From assembly GCF_013155465.1 (NCBI RefSeq), contig NZ_JABJVX010000002.1, forward strand, positions 248,001 to 312,000: a stretch of DNA of 64,000 nt. Direction: 5' to 3'. A program made the translations under genes and the position numbers. The DNA is from Alterinioella nitratireducens. GTDB lineage: Bacteria > Pseudomonadota > Alphaproteobacteria > Rhodobacterales > Rhodobacteraceae. Position 1 is the stretch's first letter, and each line of letters opens with the position of its first letter. Below, piece after piece: positions 18,648 to 30,087 of the stretch. The notes beneath the pieces were generated by a model, which was given only the letters and a program-made list of their open reading frames with translations, had not been told where the DNA came from and did not search any database.

Positions 18648-20207
18648 TCACCGCAGCCAGACCTCCACCCGGCGGTTCACCGCGCGCCCTGCGGCGGTGT
18701 CGTCACAGGCCATCGGCAGCGCCTCGCCGAAAGCCTCGACGCGCAACCGGATGCGGTTGAGATCACCATCCGAGGCCGCCGCCATCACCGCCAGCCGCAC
18801 CGCCTCGGCGCGTCCGCGCGCCAGCCGCAGGTTCGCGCCCGCGTTGCCCTGACTGTCGGAAAACCCGACGAAGACCAGGTCTCGCCCGTCATAGACCCCG
18901 CGTTCGATGGCGCGGGACAGCCGTGCGACGGCGCTGAGCGATTGGGCGTCCAGCTCGGCCGTGCCATCGCCGAAGCGGAAGGTGGGCGACAGGCGCTCGG
19001 CCCCGGCCATGGCGGCGACCATCTCCTGCAAATCCTCAAGATCGACCTCCTCGCCCGCCGCTGCCACCGCGTTGGCCAGCCTCTCGCCTTGTTCCCGCAG
19101 GGGTTGTGCGGTGATCGCCTGGTTGACGAAGCCAAGGCGGCGGATCACCCGGTCGGCGTCCTGGCTTTCGAAAAAGGCCAGGAACTCGCGGCCAAGCTGC
19201 GGCATCCGGCGGACGGGCAGGTAGACGAACAAGGGCGCCGTCAGGGGGTAATCCTCGGATTTCAGGCTGTCGGGCGTGGCGTGCTGGATGAAACCGCAGA
19301 CCCCGCGCAGGGGCACAAGGCGCGCATTGCCGATCTCGGAATAGCTGCCGATCCCGATGGCGAAGGGGTCGGCGGCGACCGCATCGGCAAGCGCCGCCGT
19401 GCTGGCATGGCGGATGATCGTGGCCGCGGGCTGGCGGTCGAACGGGGCGAGGATGCGGGTCTCCACATCCTGCGCGTGGCCGGTCGAGGGCTCCAGAAGG
19501 TGCAGCGCGATGGGCGCGTCGGGGCCGTCCATGTCCTGCCAATTGGTCACCTCGCCCGCGAAGATCCCCGCCAGATCCTCCAGCGACAGCGCGTCCACCG
19601 GGTTGCCGGGTGCCACCAGCGGCACCAGCGCGTCCAGCCCGATGATCCGGCTGCGCGCGACCATCGAGATGTCGCCCTGATCGGCGGCGCGGGCGGCGGC
19701 GGCCTCGGTTTCGTCGGGCTGGCGCGTGGCCAGCGCGATGTCGGTCTCGCGCGCCAGAAGGGCCGCCAGCCCCTCATCGGTGCTGGTCCCGGTGACATGG
19801 AACCGCGCCGCGACCTGCGCATCCTCGCGGATCAGCGAGAACACCGAGCGGTCGGCATCCAGCACCTGCCGCCGCAGGGTCAGGTCGCGGCTGGCTGCAA
19901 AGCGGGCGACGAGGGCCGGGAACAGCTGATCGGTGATCGCGGAGGCTCCGGCAAAGCGGATCTCGGCGACGTAGTTTTCCAGGTCGGGGCAGCCGGGGCC
20001 ACGGCAGGTCACACCCTGGGCGCTGACGGTCAGCGGCCCGTAGATGCTGTCGACGCGGTAATATTCCCCGTCGAACCCGATCAGCGTGCCGGAGAGTTCG
20101 ACGCTTCCGTCATGGCTGCGCAGGGCCACATCCTGTGCGGAGGCGGGCAGGGCGGTGCTCAACATCAAAAGGGCGGCCATGACAGCCGCCCCCAGGTAAG
20201 AGTGCAT
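18648..20207 (-). CDS. Phosphate-type substrate-binding protein fused to an OmpA domain
   Basis: The 519-residue protein has a signal peptide (ending ALPASAQ), an N-terminal segment with two cysteines (CRGPGC), a PstS-like periplasmic binding domain (about 85-350, with FAGASAITDQLFPAL and IFAGEVTNWQDM) and a C-terminal OmpA-like domain (FVGFSDSQGNAGANLRLA ... NRRVEVWL). This fusion would tether a phosphate- or anion-binding lobe to peptidoglycan. No ABC transporter genes are nearby, so a sensor or scavenging role is possible. It is 24 bp downstream of the anchored periplasmic gene. Confidence 0.86.
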   Translation of the reverse strand: MHSYLGAAVMAALLMLSTALPASAQDVALRSHDGSVELSGTLIGFDGEYYRVDSIYGPLTVSAQGVTCRGPGCPDLENYVAEIRFAGASAITDQLFPALVARFAASRDLTLRRQVLDADRSVFSLIREDAQVAARFHVTGTSTDEGLAALLARETDIALATRQPDETEAAAARAADQGDISMVARSRIIGLDALVPLVAPGNPVDALSLEDLAGIFAGEVTNWQDMDGPDAPIALHLLEPSTGHAQDVETRILAPFDRQPAATIIRHASTAALADAVAADPFAIGIGSYSEIGNARLVPLRGVCGFIQHATPDSLKSEDYPLTAPLFVYLPVRRMPQLGREFLAFFESQDADRVIRRLGFVNQAITAQPLREQGERLANAVAAAGEEVDLEDLQEMVAAMAGAERLSPTFRFGDGTAELDAQSLSAVARLSRAIERGVYDGRDLVFVGFSDSQGNAGANLRLARGRAEAVRLAVMAAASDGDLNRIRLRVEAFGEALPMACDDTAAGRAVNRRVEVWLR

Positions 20208-20231
20208 GGGAGTGTCAGCGCCGATCAGGTC

Positions 20232-21254
20232 TCAGTTGGTGGCGACTCTCAAGTCCTGCAACAGATTTTGCAACACCAGATAATCGCCCACGGCGTCGCA
20301 TCCGGGCACGGTGAAGGTCAGTTCGATCACCGCGACCGCGCCTTCCTCGTCCGATTCAAGCGTGCGCGCGAGGGTGTCCTGGCCGCAATTGGCCTCGGTC
20401 ACTTCGGCCTCGATCGAGAGGCGCACGGTGCCGTCGCCGTTCAGCGTATCGCGCGGGAAAGTGTAGATCTCGGCCAGCATTGGCGCGTCCACATCGGTGG
20501 TGCCGAGGCGGGTCAGGAAGCCGCCTTCGCCCGCCTCCGCGCGGGCGGGTGTGCCGGGGTTCTCGCGCCAGATATGGCCGGGATCGCCATAGGTCGCGCC
20601 GAACTCCATCGCGTGAAGCTCCAGCGCGCGATCCTCGTTCCATTGCAGGCCGACGCGGGTGTAATCGCCGATATCGGGCAGGCCCGCCAGCGCCGAGGCC
20701 GAGGCCCCGTCGGGCATGCGCACGGTAAAGAAGGCGGGGCTTTCAAAGGCCGGGATGTCCATCGTGAGGATGCCCATCACGTCGGTCTGGCCGGTCAGGT
20801 TCAGGCCGGAATGTTCCACCACGACACGGGCATTGCCCTGGCACGGGTCCATGATGTCGAGGGCCACCATGGCGCCGGGGCGGGCCTCGGTGGTGACGGT
20901 CAGGCCGCAGGGCAGGCCGAAGGGGCTGAGCGCCTGATCGGTCACGATCTCGGGCGCGTCGGCCTGGGCCAGACGCTCGGGCCGGGCGGCACCGGGCATC
21001 GGCAGGGTGGGCGCGACGGGCGCGTTCATCGGCGCGATGATCGGGACCGGCGTGGGGGCTGTCTCCGTGGTCACGGCCTCGGCGTCCAGCGCCACCGGCA
21101 TGGGCTCGGGCGCGGCAGGGGCGACGGGCGTGATCGCGGCAACCCGGGGCGCGGGCGTCTCGGCAGAGCCCCCGGCCTGCATGTAGAGCGCGGCGCTGCC
21201 GACAATGCCGAGGCCCACGGTGAGGGCAATCGCTGCTTTGGGTTTGCTGATCAT
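20232..21254 (-). CDS. Membrane-anchored periplasmic protein beside secA
   Basis: The 340-residue product has one N-terminal membrane segment (residues 6-25), a Pro/Ala-rich linker (about 30-95) and a C-terminal beta-rich domain with four cysteines (LPCGLTVTT, DPCQGN, ANCGQD, VPGCDAVG) that could form two disulfides. It should face the periplasm. The ATG at 21254 is used because GGAGG lies 7 bp before it; the ATG 6 bp upstream is too close. Similar proteins beside secA in Rhodobacteraceae carry only the vague name 'translocase'. Its actual role is unknown. Confidence 0.72.
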   Translation of the reverse strand: MISKPKAAIALTVGLGIVGSAALYMQAGGSAETPAPRVAAITPVAPAAPEPMPVALDAEAVTTETAPTPVPIIAPMNAPVAPTLPMPGAARPERLAQADAPEIVTDQALSPFGLPCGLTVTTEARPGAMVALDIMDPCQGNARVVVEHSGLNLTGQTDVMGILTMDIPAFESPAFFTVRMPDGASASALAGLPDIGDYTRVGLQWNEDRALELHAMEFGATYGDPGHIWRENPGTPARAEAGEGGFLTRLGTTDVDAPMLAEIYTFPRDTLNGDGTVRLSIEAEVTEANCGQDTLARTLESDEEGAVAVIELTFTVPGCDAVGDYLVLQNLLQDLRVATN

Positions 21255-21384
21255 GGACATGCCTCCGGGCGGGTCGATTTCCCGGAAACAATCGCGTTCA
21301 ATTGGGGCGAGAATACGGAGCCTTGGTGGTAATCCGGGGGAAATGCGCGCAGGCTGTGGCCCCCGCGCATCGCCCGATCCGGTG

Positions 21385-24084
<2,700 letters not shown>

Positions 24085-24301
24085 TTTTTCTATCGCCTTC
24101 CGCTGAATTGCGCCCCGGATGCGGGCGCATGGGACCGTTCCTGTTGGCATCGGGTTGTTCGGCCGGTTGCGGCAGTCTAAAACGACCCCCAAGTAAGGCT
24201 AAGCCCGATGCCGAACCCGAAAGGGACATAAGGGGCTGCCGGAAATGTGTCAACGCAGCCGGGGGACCGCCCCGGCCCAACCAACGAAGGATGTTCCATC
24301 G

Positions 24302-25135
24302 ATGACCAGAAAGTTTCTCGCCGGTGTGGCGCTTGCCACCCTGATGATCACGCCCGCCATGGCCCAGGATGCCGATACGGTGCTGGCCACCGTGAATGGC
24401 AGCGACATCACGCTGGGCCATGTCATCGTGGCGCGGTCGCAACTGCCCGAGCAGTATCAGGCCCTGCCCGATGACGTGCTGCTTGACGCGATCCTGGAAC
24501 AGCTTGTCCAGCAGGAGGTCGTCGCGTCCGCCGTTGCCGAGGACATGAGCCAGGCGATGCAGATCGGGCTTGAGAACGAACGCCGCGCCTACCTGGCCGC
24601 GATGGCGCTGGACGCGGTCGGCAATGCCGATGTGGCCGAGGAAGACGTGCAGGCCGAATACGACGCGCAATATGGCGACGCCGCGCCCGCGACCGAATAC
24701 AACGCCTCGCATATCCTGGTCGAAACCGAGGAAGAGGCGCAGTCGCTGATCGAGGAACTCGAAGGCGGTGCCGATTTCGCCGAACTGGCGCAGCAGAATT
24801 CCACCGGCCCCTCGGGCCCCAATGGCGGTCAGCTTGGCTGGTTCAGCCCCGGCATGATGGTACCGAGCTTCGAGGAAGCCGTGTTCGAACTGGAGGTCGG
24901 CGAGATTTCCGCCCCGGTCGAGACGCAATTTGGCTGGCATGTCGTGAAGCTGAACGAAACCCGTGAACAGGACGCCCCTGCGCTTGACCAAGTGCGCGCC
25001 GATCTGGTCGAGGGCCTGCGCGTGGCGCGCGTCGATGCCTATATCGAGGATCTCTCCGAGAATGCCGAGATCGACCGCCCCGAGCTGGAGATCGACCCCG
25101 CGCTGATCCGTGATTCCGCGCTGATCGGCAACTGA
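24302..25135 (+). CDS. Periplasmic parvulin-type peptidyl-prolyl isomerase
   Basis: The 277-residue protein has a signal peptide (ending ITPAMAQ), a SurA/PrsA-like N-terminal chaperone segment and a parvulin domain (about residues 135-225) with ASHILVETEEEAQ, GADFAELAQQNSTGPSGPNGGQLGWF and FGWHVVKL. It likely assists folding of exported proteins, fitting its divergent placement next to secA. The ATG at 24302 starts the signal peptide directly; longer upstream readings are rejected. Confidence 0.93.
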   Translation: MTRKFLAGVALATLMITPAMAQDADTVLATVNGSDITLGHVIVARSQLPEQYQALPDDVLLDAILEQLVQQEVVASAVAEDMSQAMQIGLENERRAYLAAMALDAVGNADVAEEDVQAEYDAQYGDAAPATEYNASHILVETEEEAQSLIEELEGGADFAELAQQNSTGPSGPNGGQLGWFSPGMMVPSFEEAVFELEVGEISAPVETQFGWHVVKLNETREQDAPALDQVRADLVEGLRVARVDAYIEDLSENAEIDRPELEIDPALIRDSALIGN

Positions 25136-25157
25136 TCGTCACATATAGGGGGCCAAT

Positions 25158-26516
25158 ATGGCACAGTCGGACGATCTGGCGGCTGAGAACGCCAAGCTGA
25201 AAAAGCGCCTGCGGAAGCTGAAGAAAAAGCTGAAACAGGCGCGCAACACGGCCCCCGCCAAGACATCGGGACCAGCGGTATCGCCGCTGGCCCCCAGGGA
25301 TGGCTTCCCGGTCATCCCGCCGCTTGACGGCTTGCGCCTGTCTTCCTTCGCGGCGGGTGTGAAATACAAGGACCGCCCGGATGTGATGCTGGCCGAACTG
25401 GCGCCGGGATCGGTGATCGCGGGGGTGTTCACCCGCTCCTCGACCCGCTCCGCGCCGGTGCTGGATTGCGAAGCCAAGCTGGCCGCGCTGGCACCCGTGC
25501 CGGAAGAGGGCTTTGCCATCATCGTCAACGCGGGCAATTCCAACGCCTTCACCGGCCATGCGGGCCAGGCGACGGTCGATGCCGTCACGGGCGGGCTGGC
25601 GACGCTGATGGACCTGCCCAAGGGGCACGTGTTCTCCGCCTCGACCGGGGTGATCGGCCAGCCGCTTGCCCCCGAGAAGATCACCGACGCGATGGCCGCG
25701 CTCAAGGACGGGTTGGTCCCCGATGGCTGGCCCGGTGCCGCGCGCGCGATCATGACGACGGATACGTTTGCCAAGGGGGCATGGGCCGAGGTCGATCTGG
25801 ACGGCACACCCGTGCGCATCGGCGGCTTTGCCAAGGGCTCGGGCATGATCGCGCCGGATATGGCCACGATGCTGGCCTATATCTTCACCGACGCCGCGAT
25901 TGCGCAGCCGGTCTTGCAGGACATGCTGCGCGCGGGCGTCAGGACCAGCTTCAACGCGGTCACGGTCGATAGCGATACCTCCACATCCGACACGGTGATG
26001 GTCGGTGCCACGGGGCGCGCGGGCAATGACCCGATCATCTCGGCCTCCGGCGATACCGGCGTGGCCTTCGCCGAGGCGCTGCATGGCGTCCTGAAAGACC
26101 TCGCCCTGCAGATCGTGCGCGATGGGGAAGGGGCGACGAAACTGGTCGAGGTGCGCGTGACCGGGGCCGCGCATGACGCGGATGCCGAGAAGGTCGCCCG
26201 CGCCATTGCCGACAGCCCGCTGGTCAAGACCGCCATTGCCGGTGAAGACCCGAACTGGGGCCGGATCGTCATGGCCGTTGGCAAATCGGGTGCCGCGGCT
26301 GACCGCGACCTGCTGAATATCCGCTTCGGCAACATCCTGGTCGCGGAAAAGGGATGGGTCGCCGAAAGCTACACCGAGGAAGCGGGGGCGGAGTACATGC
26401 GCCGCGAGGAGCTTCTGATCGCGGTCGATATGGGCCTCGGTCACGGGCAAGCCACGGTCTGGACTTGTGACCTGACGCATCAATACATCACCATCAACGC
26501 GGATTACCGGTCGTGA
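25158..26516 (+). CDS. argJ: Bifunctional glutamate N-acetyltransferase/ornithine acetyltransferase
   Basis: ArgJ transfers acetyl from N-acetylornithine to glutamate in cyclic arginine synthesis, and can also acetylate glutamate with acetyl-CoA. The self-cleavage site ATML is intact (nucleophile Thr237), and GGFAKGSGMIAPDMATML, VNAGNSNAFTG and the C-terminal YITINADYRS are typical. At 452 residues it is about 40 longer than usual: residues 1-40 are an additional Lys-rich helix with regular leucines, likely a coiled coil. The mutT start overlaps its stop (GTGA). Confidence 0.96.
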   Translation: MAQSDDLAAENAKLKKRLRKLKKKLKQARNTAPAKTSGPAVSPLAPRDGFPVIPPLDGLRLSSFAAGVKYKDRPDVMLAELAPGSVIAGVFTRSSTRSAPVLDCEAKLAALAPVPEEGFAIIVNAGNSNAFTGHAGQATVDAVTGGLATLMDLPKGHVFSASTGVIGQPLAPEKITDAMAALKDGLVPDGWPGAARAIMTTDTFAKGAWAEVDLDGTPVRIGGFAKGSGMIAPDMATMLAYIFTDAAIAQPVLQDMLRAGVRTSFNAVTVDSDTSTSDTVMVGATGRAGNDPIISASGDTGVAFAEALHGVLKDLALQIVRDGEGATKLVEVRVTGAAHDADAEKVARAIADSPLVKTAIAGEDPNWGRIVMAVGKSGAAADRDLLNIRFGNILVAEKGWVAESYTEEAGAEYMRREELLIAVDMGLGHGQATVWTCDLTHQYITINADYRS

Positions 26517-26911
26517 AAACCATTCTGGTGTCGGCGGCGGCACTGATCGACCCCGATGGCCGCGTCCTGCTGGCGCAGCGGCCCGAGGGCAAATCCATGG
26601 CCGGCCTGTGGGAATTTCCGGGCGGCAAGGTCGAACCGGGTGAAACGCCCGAGGCCGCCTTGATCCGGGAACTGCACGAGGAACTGGGGATCGAGACCTG
26701 GGAAAGCTGCCTGGCGCCCCTGACCTTCGCCAGCCACAGCTACGAGGATTTCCACCTGCTGATGCCGCTCTTCGCCTGCCGCAAGTGGCAAGGCATCGTG
26801 ACGGGCCGGGAGGGGCAGACCCTCGCATGGGCGCGTCCGAACCGCTTGCGCGACTACCCGATGCCGCCTGCCGACCTGCCGCTGATCCCGATCCTGCGCG
26901 ACTGGCTGTAG
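26513..26911 (+). CDS. mutT: 8-oxo-dGTP diphosphatase MutT
   Basis: This 132-residue Nudix hydrolase has the complete box GGKVEPGETPEAALIRELHEELGI. It sanitises oxidised dGTP before it can be incorporated into DNA. The start is GTG at 26513, overlapping the argJ stop codon, so translation is probably coupled. Length and the terminal LPLIPILRDWL pattern match MutT of alphaproteobacteria. Confidence 0.92.
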   Translation: MKTILVSAAALIDPDGRVLLAQRPEGKSMAGLWEFPGGKVEPGETPEAALIRELHEELGIETWESCLAPLTFASHSYEDFHLLMPLFACRKWQGIVTGREGQTLAWARPNRLRDYPMPPADLPLIPILRDWL

Positions 26912-27003
26912 AGGTTTTTCGAGGAATTTAACCCTTTCTTGGAGATTTTTCGGAAAACTCGTCTAACTATTTTCGCAAGCCAAAGAATTCGGGGGATTTC
27001 TAC

Positions 27004-27132
27004 GTGCTCAAGACCATACTTCTCGGCTCATGCGTGTCCGTTCAGGGCATCTTTGTCCGCAAGCTGGCCAATGGCCATATCGTCGTGCGGGTTGGCGAAC
27101 GCCAGTTTCAGGGCCGCCCGGTCGCGGCCTGA
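27004..27132 (+). CDS. Conserved-looking 42-residue protein
   Basis: This short gene has a GTG start 8 bp after GGGGGA and an AT-rich upstream region suitable for its own promoter. The peptide begins MLKTILLGSCVSVQG, continues with a basic, beta-like segment (RKLANGHIVVRVGERQFQGR) and ends PVAA. I recall very similar 40-50-residue unannotated proteins in other Rhodobacteraceae, but cannot confirm. The N-terminus is mildly hydrophobic but too short for a classical signal peptide. It is convergent with hemH, whose stop lies 6 bp away. Confidence 0.65.
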   Translation: MLKTILLGSCVSVQGIFVRKLANGHIVVRVGERQFQGRPVAA

Positions 27133-27138
27133 ACAGCC

Positions 27139-28176
27139 CTAGACCCACCCACCAAGGTTCTCGTCGATCACCTGCGCCAGCGCGGCGATATGGGCGTCGT
27201 CATCATTGAGGCAGGGGATATAGGTGAAACCCTCGCCGCCCGCCTCGATGAAGGCATCGCGGATCTCCTCGTTGATCTCTTCCAGCGTCTCGATGCAATC
27301 GGCGGAAAACGCGGGCGCAATCACGGCGATGCGTTTCTTGCCCGCCTCGGCCAGCCGCGCGACCTCCTCGACCGTGTAGGGTTTCAGCCATTCCTCCGGC
27401 CCGAATTTCGACTGGAAACTGGTGACGATGCTGTTCTTGTCCCATCCCAGTTTCTCGCGCAGCAGCCGTGTTACCTTCTGGCATTGGCAGTGATAGGGAT
27501 CGCCCTGCATCAGGTAGCGTTCCGGCATCCCGTGATACGAGGCGACCAGCACATCCGGGCGCGTCTCCATCCCCGCATAGGCACGCTCGACTGAACCCGC
27601 CAGCGCGTCGATATAGGCGGGGTGGTCGTAATAGGCGGGCAGGGTGCGCGCGGCGGGTTGCCACGCCTCCGCCATCAACGCGCGAAAGAACTGGTCATTC
27701 GCCGTGGCCGAGGTCGCGCCCGCATATTGCGGATAGAGGGGCACAAAAAGGATGCGGTCACAGCCCGCCGCGACCATCGCGCGGACCTTCGAGTCCGTCG
27801 ACGGGTTGCCATAGCGCATGCAGAAATCGACCATCACCTTGTCGCCATGGCGGGCCTGCATCACCTCGGCCATCTTCGCGGTCTGATCCCTGGTGATTGT
27901 CATCAGCGGGCTTTCGCCCTTGTCGTGGTTCCAGATCGACTTGTAGGCCGCGCCCGAGGTGAAGGGGCGCTTCGACAGGATGATCAGCTGCAACAGCGGC
28001 TGCCATTTCCATTTCGGATAGTCGATGACGCGCTGATCCGAGAGGAACTCGTTCAGGTAGCGCCGCATCGGCCAGTAGCTGTAATGGTCCGGCGTGCCGA
28101 GATTGGCCAGAAGGATGCCGATCTTGCCGAACTTGACGGGCGGATGATCGGCGGGGGCGTGGGGCAGGGCTGTCAT
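27139..28176 (-). CDS. hemH: Ferrochelatase
   Basis: HemH inserts Fe2+ into protoporphyrin IX, the last step of haem synthesis. The 345-residue protein has LLANLGTPD near the N-terminus, the catalytic His in VASYHGMPERYL and the Glu in PAFSADCIETLEEI. No C-terminal Cys cluster is seen. Its ATG overlaps the stop of the upstream methyltransferase gene as ATGA, so the two are coupled. Confidence 0.97.
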   Translation of the reverse strand: MTALPHAPADHPPVKFGKIGILLANLGTPDHYSYWPMRRYLNEFLSDQRVIDYPKWKWQPLLQLIILSKRPFTSGAAYKSIWNHDKGESPLMTITRDQTAKMAEVMQARHGDKVMVDFCMRYGNPSTDSKVRAMVAAGCDRILFVPLYPQYAGATSATANDQFFRALMAEAWQPAARTLPAYYDHPAYIDALAGSVERAYAGMETRPDVLVASYHGMPERYLMQGDPYHCQCQKVTRLLREKLGWDKNSIVTSFQSKFGPEEWLKPYTVEEVARLAEAGKKRIAVIAPAFSADCIETLEEINEEIRDAFIEAGGEGFTYIPCLNDDDAHIAALAQVIDENLGGWV

Positions 28177-29039
28177 GTGTCGTCTTTCCTCGGCGGGACG
28201 GGCTTCGCGGCCTCGTTGAATTCGGTGGTCTCAAGCGCCTCGGCCAGACGGGCGGCGGCCGATCCGGGGCGCAGCGGCTTTTGCTGGCTGTCATGCGGCG
28301 CCCATCCGGTCAGGAAGACCAGCTCGAACCTGGCCTTGATGCGCCCCTCGCCTGTGCCGTGATTGTCGGCATAGATCTGCGCCGCGCGGGGGAAGAAGGC
28401 ACGCGGCGGTATCGCCCGGTGACGCGCGGTCAGGGCATTGGTCTCGCCCATGTCGCGCAGGTCGCGAATGAGGTGAAACATCGTCTGGTAACTCACGTCG
28501 CGCGGCAGCCGGTCGGCCACGGGCAGCGACAGACCGGCACGACCGAGCAGCCCGCCAAGATCGCGGATCTCGCCCATCGGGGCGACGCGGGGCGAGAGGC
28601 CGCCCATCACCTCGGCCTCGGCCTGCGCCAGCGACAGGCGCAGCTCCTGCAAGCTGTCACCGCCGAGCATGACGCCGATGAACAACCCGTCAGGTTGCAG
28701 CGCCCGGCGGCATTGCACGATCTGGCCCACCGGGTCGTCGGCCCAATGCAGCCCCATCGTGTGGATAACCAGGTCATGCGCGCCGGGGTCGAGATCCAGC
28801 ACCGCTGCATCCGGCACCACGCGCGCATCTGGCAGAAAATCCGCCCACGTATCGCAAAAAGGTGTCACGATGGCGGGATGTGTAAACGATCTGTTAACGT
28901 CGAGCAGTCTTTCCTGAAGTTCAAGGCGCGCCTCGTCATGCAGGAACCCGGCCCGGTCCAGCCGCGCGCGGGTGCGCTGGCGGGTCAGGGCGGCCTGGTC
29001 CACGAAGGAGGGGCGGTCTTTGGCGGGATCGTCTTGCAT
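28173..29039 (-). CDS. SAM-dependent methyltransferase, BioC/NDUFAF5-like
   Basis: The 288-residue protein has the class I methyltransferase layout of the BioC and mitochondrial NDUFAF5 group: an N-terminal FVDQAALTRQRTRA segment, LDLDPGAHDLVIHTMGLHWADDP and FIGVMLGGDSLQELR. The glycine-rich SAM motif is poorly conserved, as in NDUFAF5, which hydroxylates rather than methylates its target. ATG at 29039 avoids overlap with the divergent comF. No bio genes are nearby, so a role in biotin synthesis is unlikely. Confidence 0.85.
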   Translation of the reverse strand: MQDDPAKDRPSFVDQAALTRQRTRARLDRAGFLHDEARLELQERLLDVNRSFTHPAIVTPFCDTWADFLPDARVVPDAAVLDLDPGAHDLVIHTMGLHWADDPVGQIVQCRRALQPDGLFIGVMLGGDSLQELRLSLAQAEAEVMGGLSPRVAPMGEIRDLGGLLGRAGLSLPVADRLPRDVSYQTMFHLIRDLRDMGETNALTARHRAIPPRAFFPRAAQIYADNHGTGEGRIKARFELVFLTGWAPHDSQQKPLRPGSAAARLAEALETTEFNEAAKPVPPRKDDT

Positions 29040-29063
29040 CGCGCTGCAACCTAGGGGGACGCA

Positions 29064-29786
29064 ATGAAAATGCAAACGGCTGTTGATGCGATTTATCCGC
29101 CGGATTGCATTTCCTGCGGTGCGGCGGTCGAAACCGGCTTTGGCCTCTGCGCCACCTGTTGGGCCGATACCCCCTTTGTCACCGGGGCCGCCTGCGATGC
29201 CTGCGGCACCCCCTTGCCCGGCACCGACCCCGAGGAGGGGTTGCGTTGCGACGATTGCATGACCATCGCGCGCCCCTGGTCCAGGGGGCGCGCGGTTATG
29301 GTTTACGCGGGCAACGGGCGCAGGCTGGTGCTGGCGCTGAAGCACGGCGACCGGGCGGATGTCGCGCGCGCCGCCGGTCCCTGGCTCGCCCGTGCCGCGG
29401 CCCCCCTCATCACCGAGGATACCGTGATCGTGCCGGTGCCGCTGCATTGGTGGCGTCTCTTTCGGCGGCGCTTCAATCAGTCTGCGCTGCTGGCGCAGGC
29501 GCTGGCCAACCAGACGCAGGGCTTCTTTGCGCCCGACGCGCTGAAACGGGTGCGCGCCACCGGCAGCCAGGATGGCAGGGACCGTGAGGCCCGCTTTGCC
29601 AATATCCGCGACGCGATCCAGCCCAACCCCAGGCGGGCGCATATCCTGGCCGGGCGCAATGTGCTGCTGGTCGATGACGTGATGACCTCGGGCGCGACCT
29701 TCGCCGCCGCGACGCAGGCCGCCTTTGACGCGGGCGCGGAAAACGTTGACGTGATAGCACTGGCGCGCGTGGCCAAGGATGCCTAA
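29064..29786 (+). CDS. comF: ComF-family phosphoribosyltransferase-like protein
   Basis: ComF acts in natural DNA uptake in several bacteria, and com genes in Rhodobacterales are needed to receive gene-transfer-agent DNA. The 240-residue protein has N-terminal zinc-binding Cys pairs (CISCG, CATC, CDAC, CDDC) and a C-terminal type I phosphoribosyltransferase domain with VLLVDDVMTSGAT. GGGGGACGC precedes the ATG. Only 24 bp separate it from the divergent methyltransferase start. Confidence 0.92.
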   Translation: MKMQTAVDAIYPPDCISCGAAVETGFGLCATCWADTPFVTGAACDACGTPLPGTDPEEGLRCDDCMTIARPWSRGRAVMVYAGNGRRLVLALKHGDRADVARAAGPWLARAAAPLITEDTVIVPVPLHWWRLFRRRFNQSALLAQALANQTQGFFAPDALKRVRATGSQDGRDREARFANIRDAIQPNPRRAHILAGRNVLLVDDVMTSGATFAAATQAAFDAGAENVDVIALARVAKDA

Positions 29787-29825
29787 TTAGGACCCATTGT
29801 AAGACAGGACCGGGACCGACCTCAC

Positions 29826-30083
29826 ATGCCATCCGTTGAAATCTATACCTCGCCGCTTTGCGGATATTGCCACGCCGCCAAGCGTCTTCTGACCGACAAG
29901 GGCGTCAGCTTCGCCGAGTATGACGTGGCCCGCACGCCCGACAAGCGGCAGGAGATGCTCGCCCGCGCCAATGGCCGCCACACCGTGCCGCAAATCTTCG
30001 TCGGCGACTCGCATGTCGGCGGCTATGACGACCTCGCCGCGCTGGACCGCGCCGGCAAGCTGGACCCGATGTTGCAGGCGTGA
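29826..30083 (+). CDS. grxC: Glutaredoxin 3
   Basis: The 85-residue protein has the dithiol active site CGYC (Cys12, Cys15), the TVPQIFVGDSHVGGYDD glutathione-binding motif and the usual GrxC length. It reduces protein disulfides and glutathione mixed disulfides in the cytoplasm. It lies 39 bp after comF and 4 bp before the amidase gene, and probably forms an operon with the latter. Confidence 0.95.
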   Translation: MPSVEIYTSPLCGYCHAAKRLLTDKGVSFAEYDVARTPDKRQEMLARANGRHTVPQIFVGDSHVGGYDDLAALDRAGKLDPMLQA

Positions 30084-30087
30084 CCTG

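Noticed and set aside
26939-27142. 67-codon open frame overlapping the 42-residue gene
   Set aside because: It is in another frame, has no ribosome site, and its composition is unlike a protein; the GTG-started 42-codon frame has a better start signal and a sensible peptide.
28760-28768. Perfect DnaA box TGTGGATAA
   Set aside because: It lies inside the methyltransferase coding sequence, where it encodes part of a conserved HTM segment; a chance match is the best explanation.
28883-28898. TAAA-N7-TTAAC, a possible CtrA site for comF
   Set aside because: One half-site is imperfect, it lies within the methyltransferase coding sequence and about 165 bp from comF, too weak to list as a feature.
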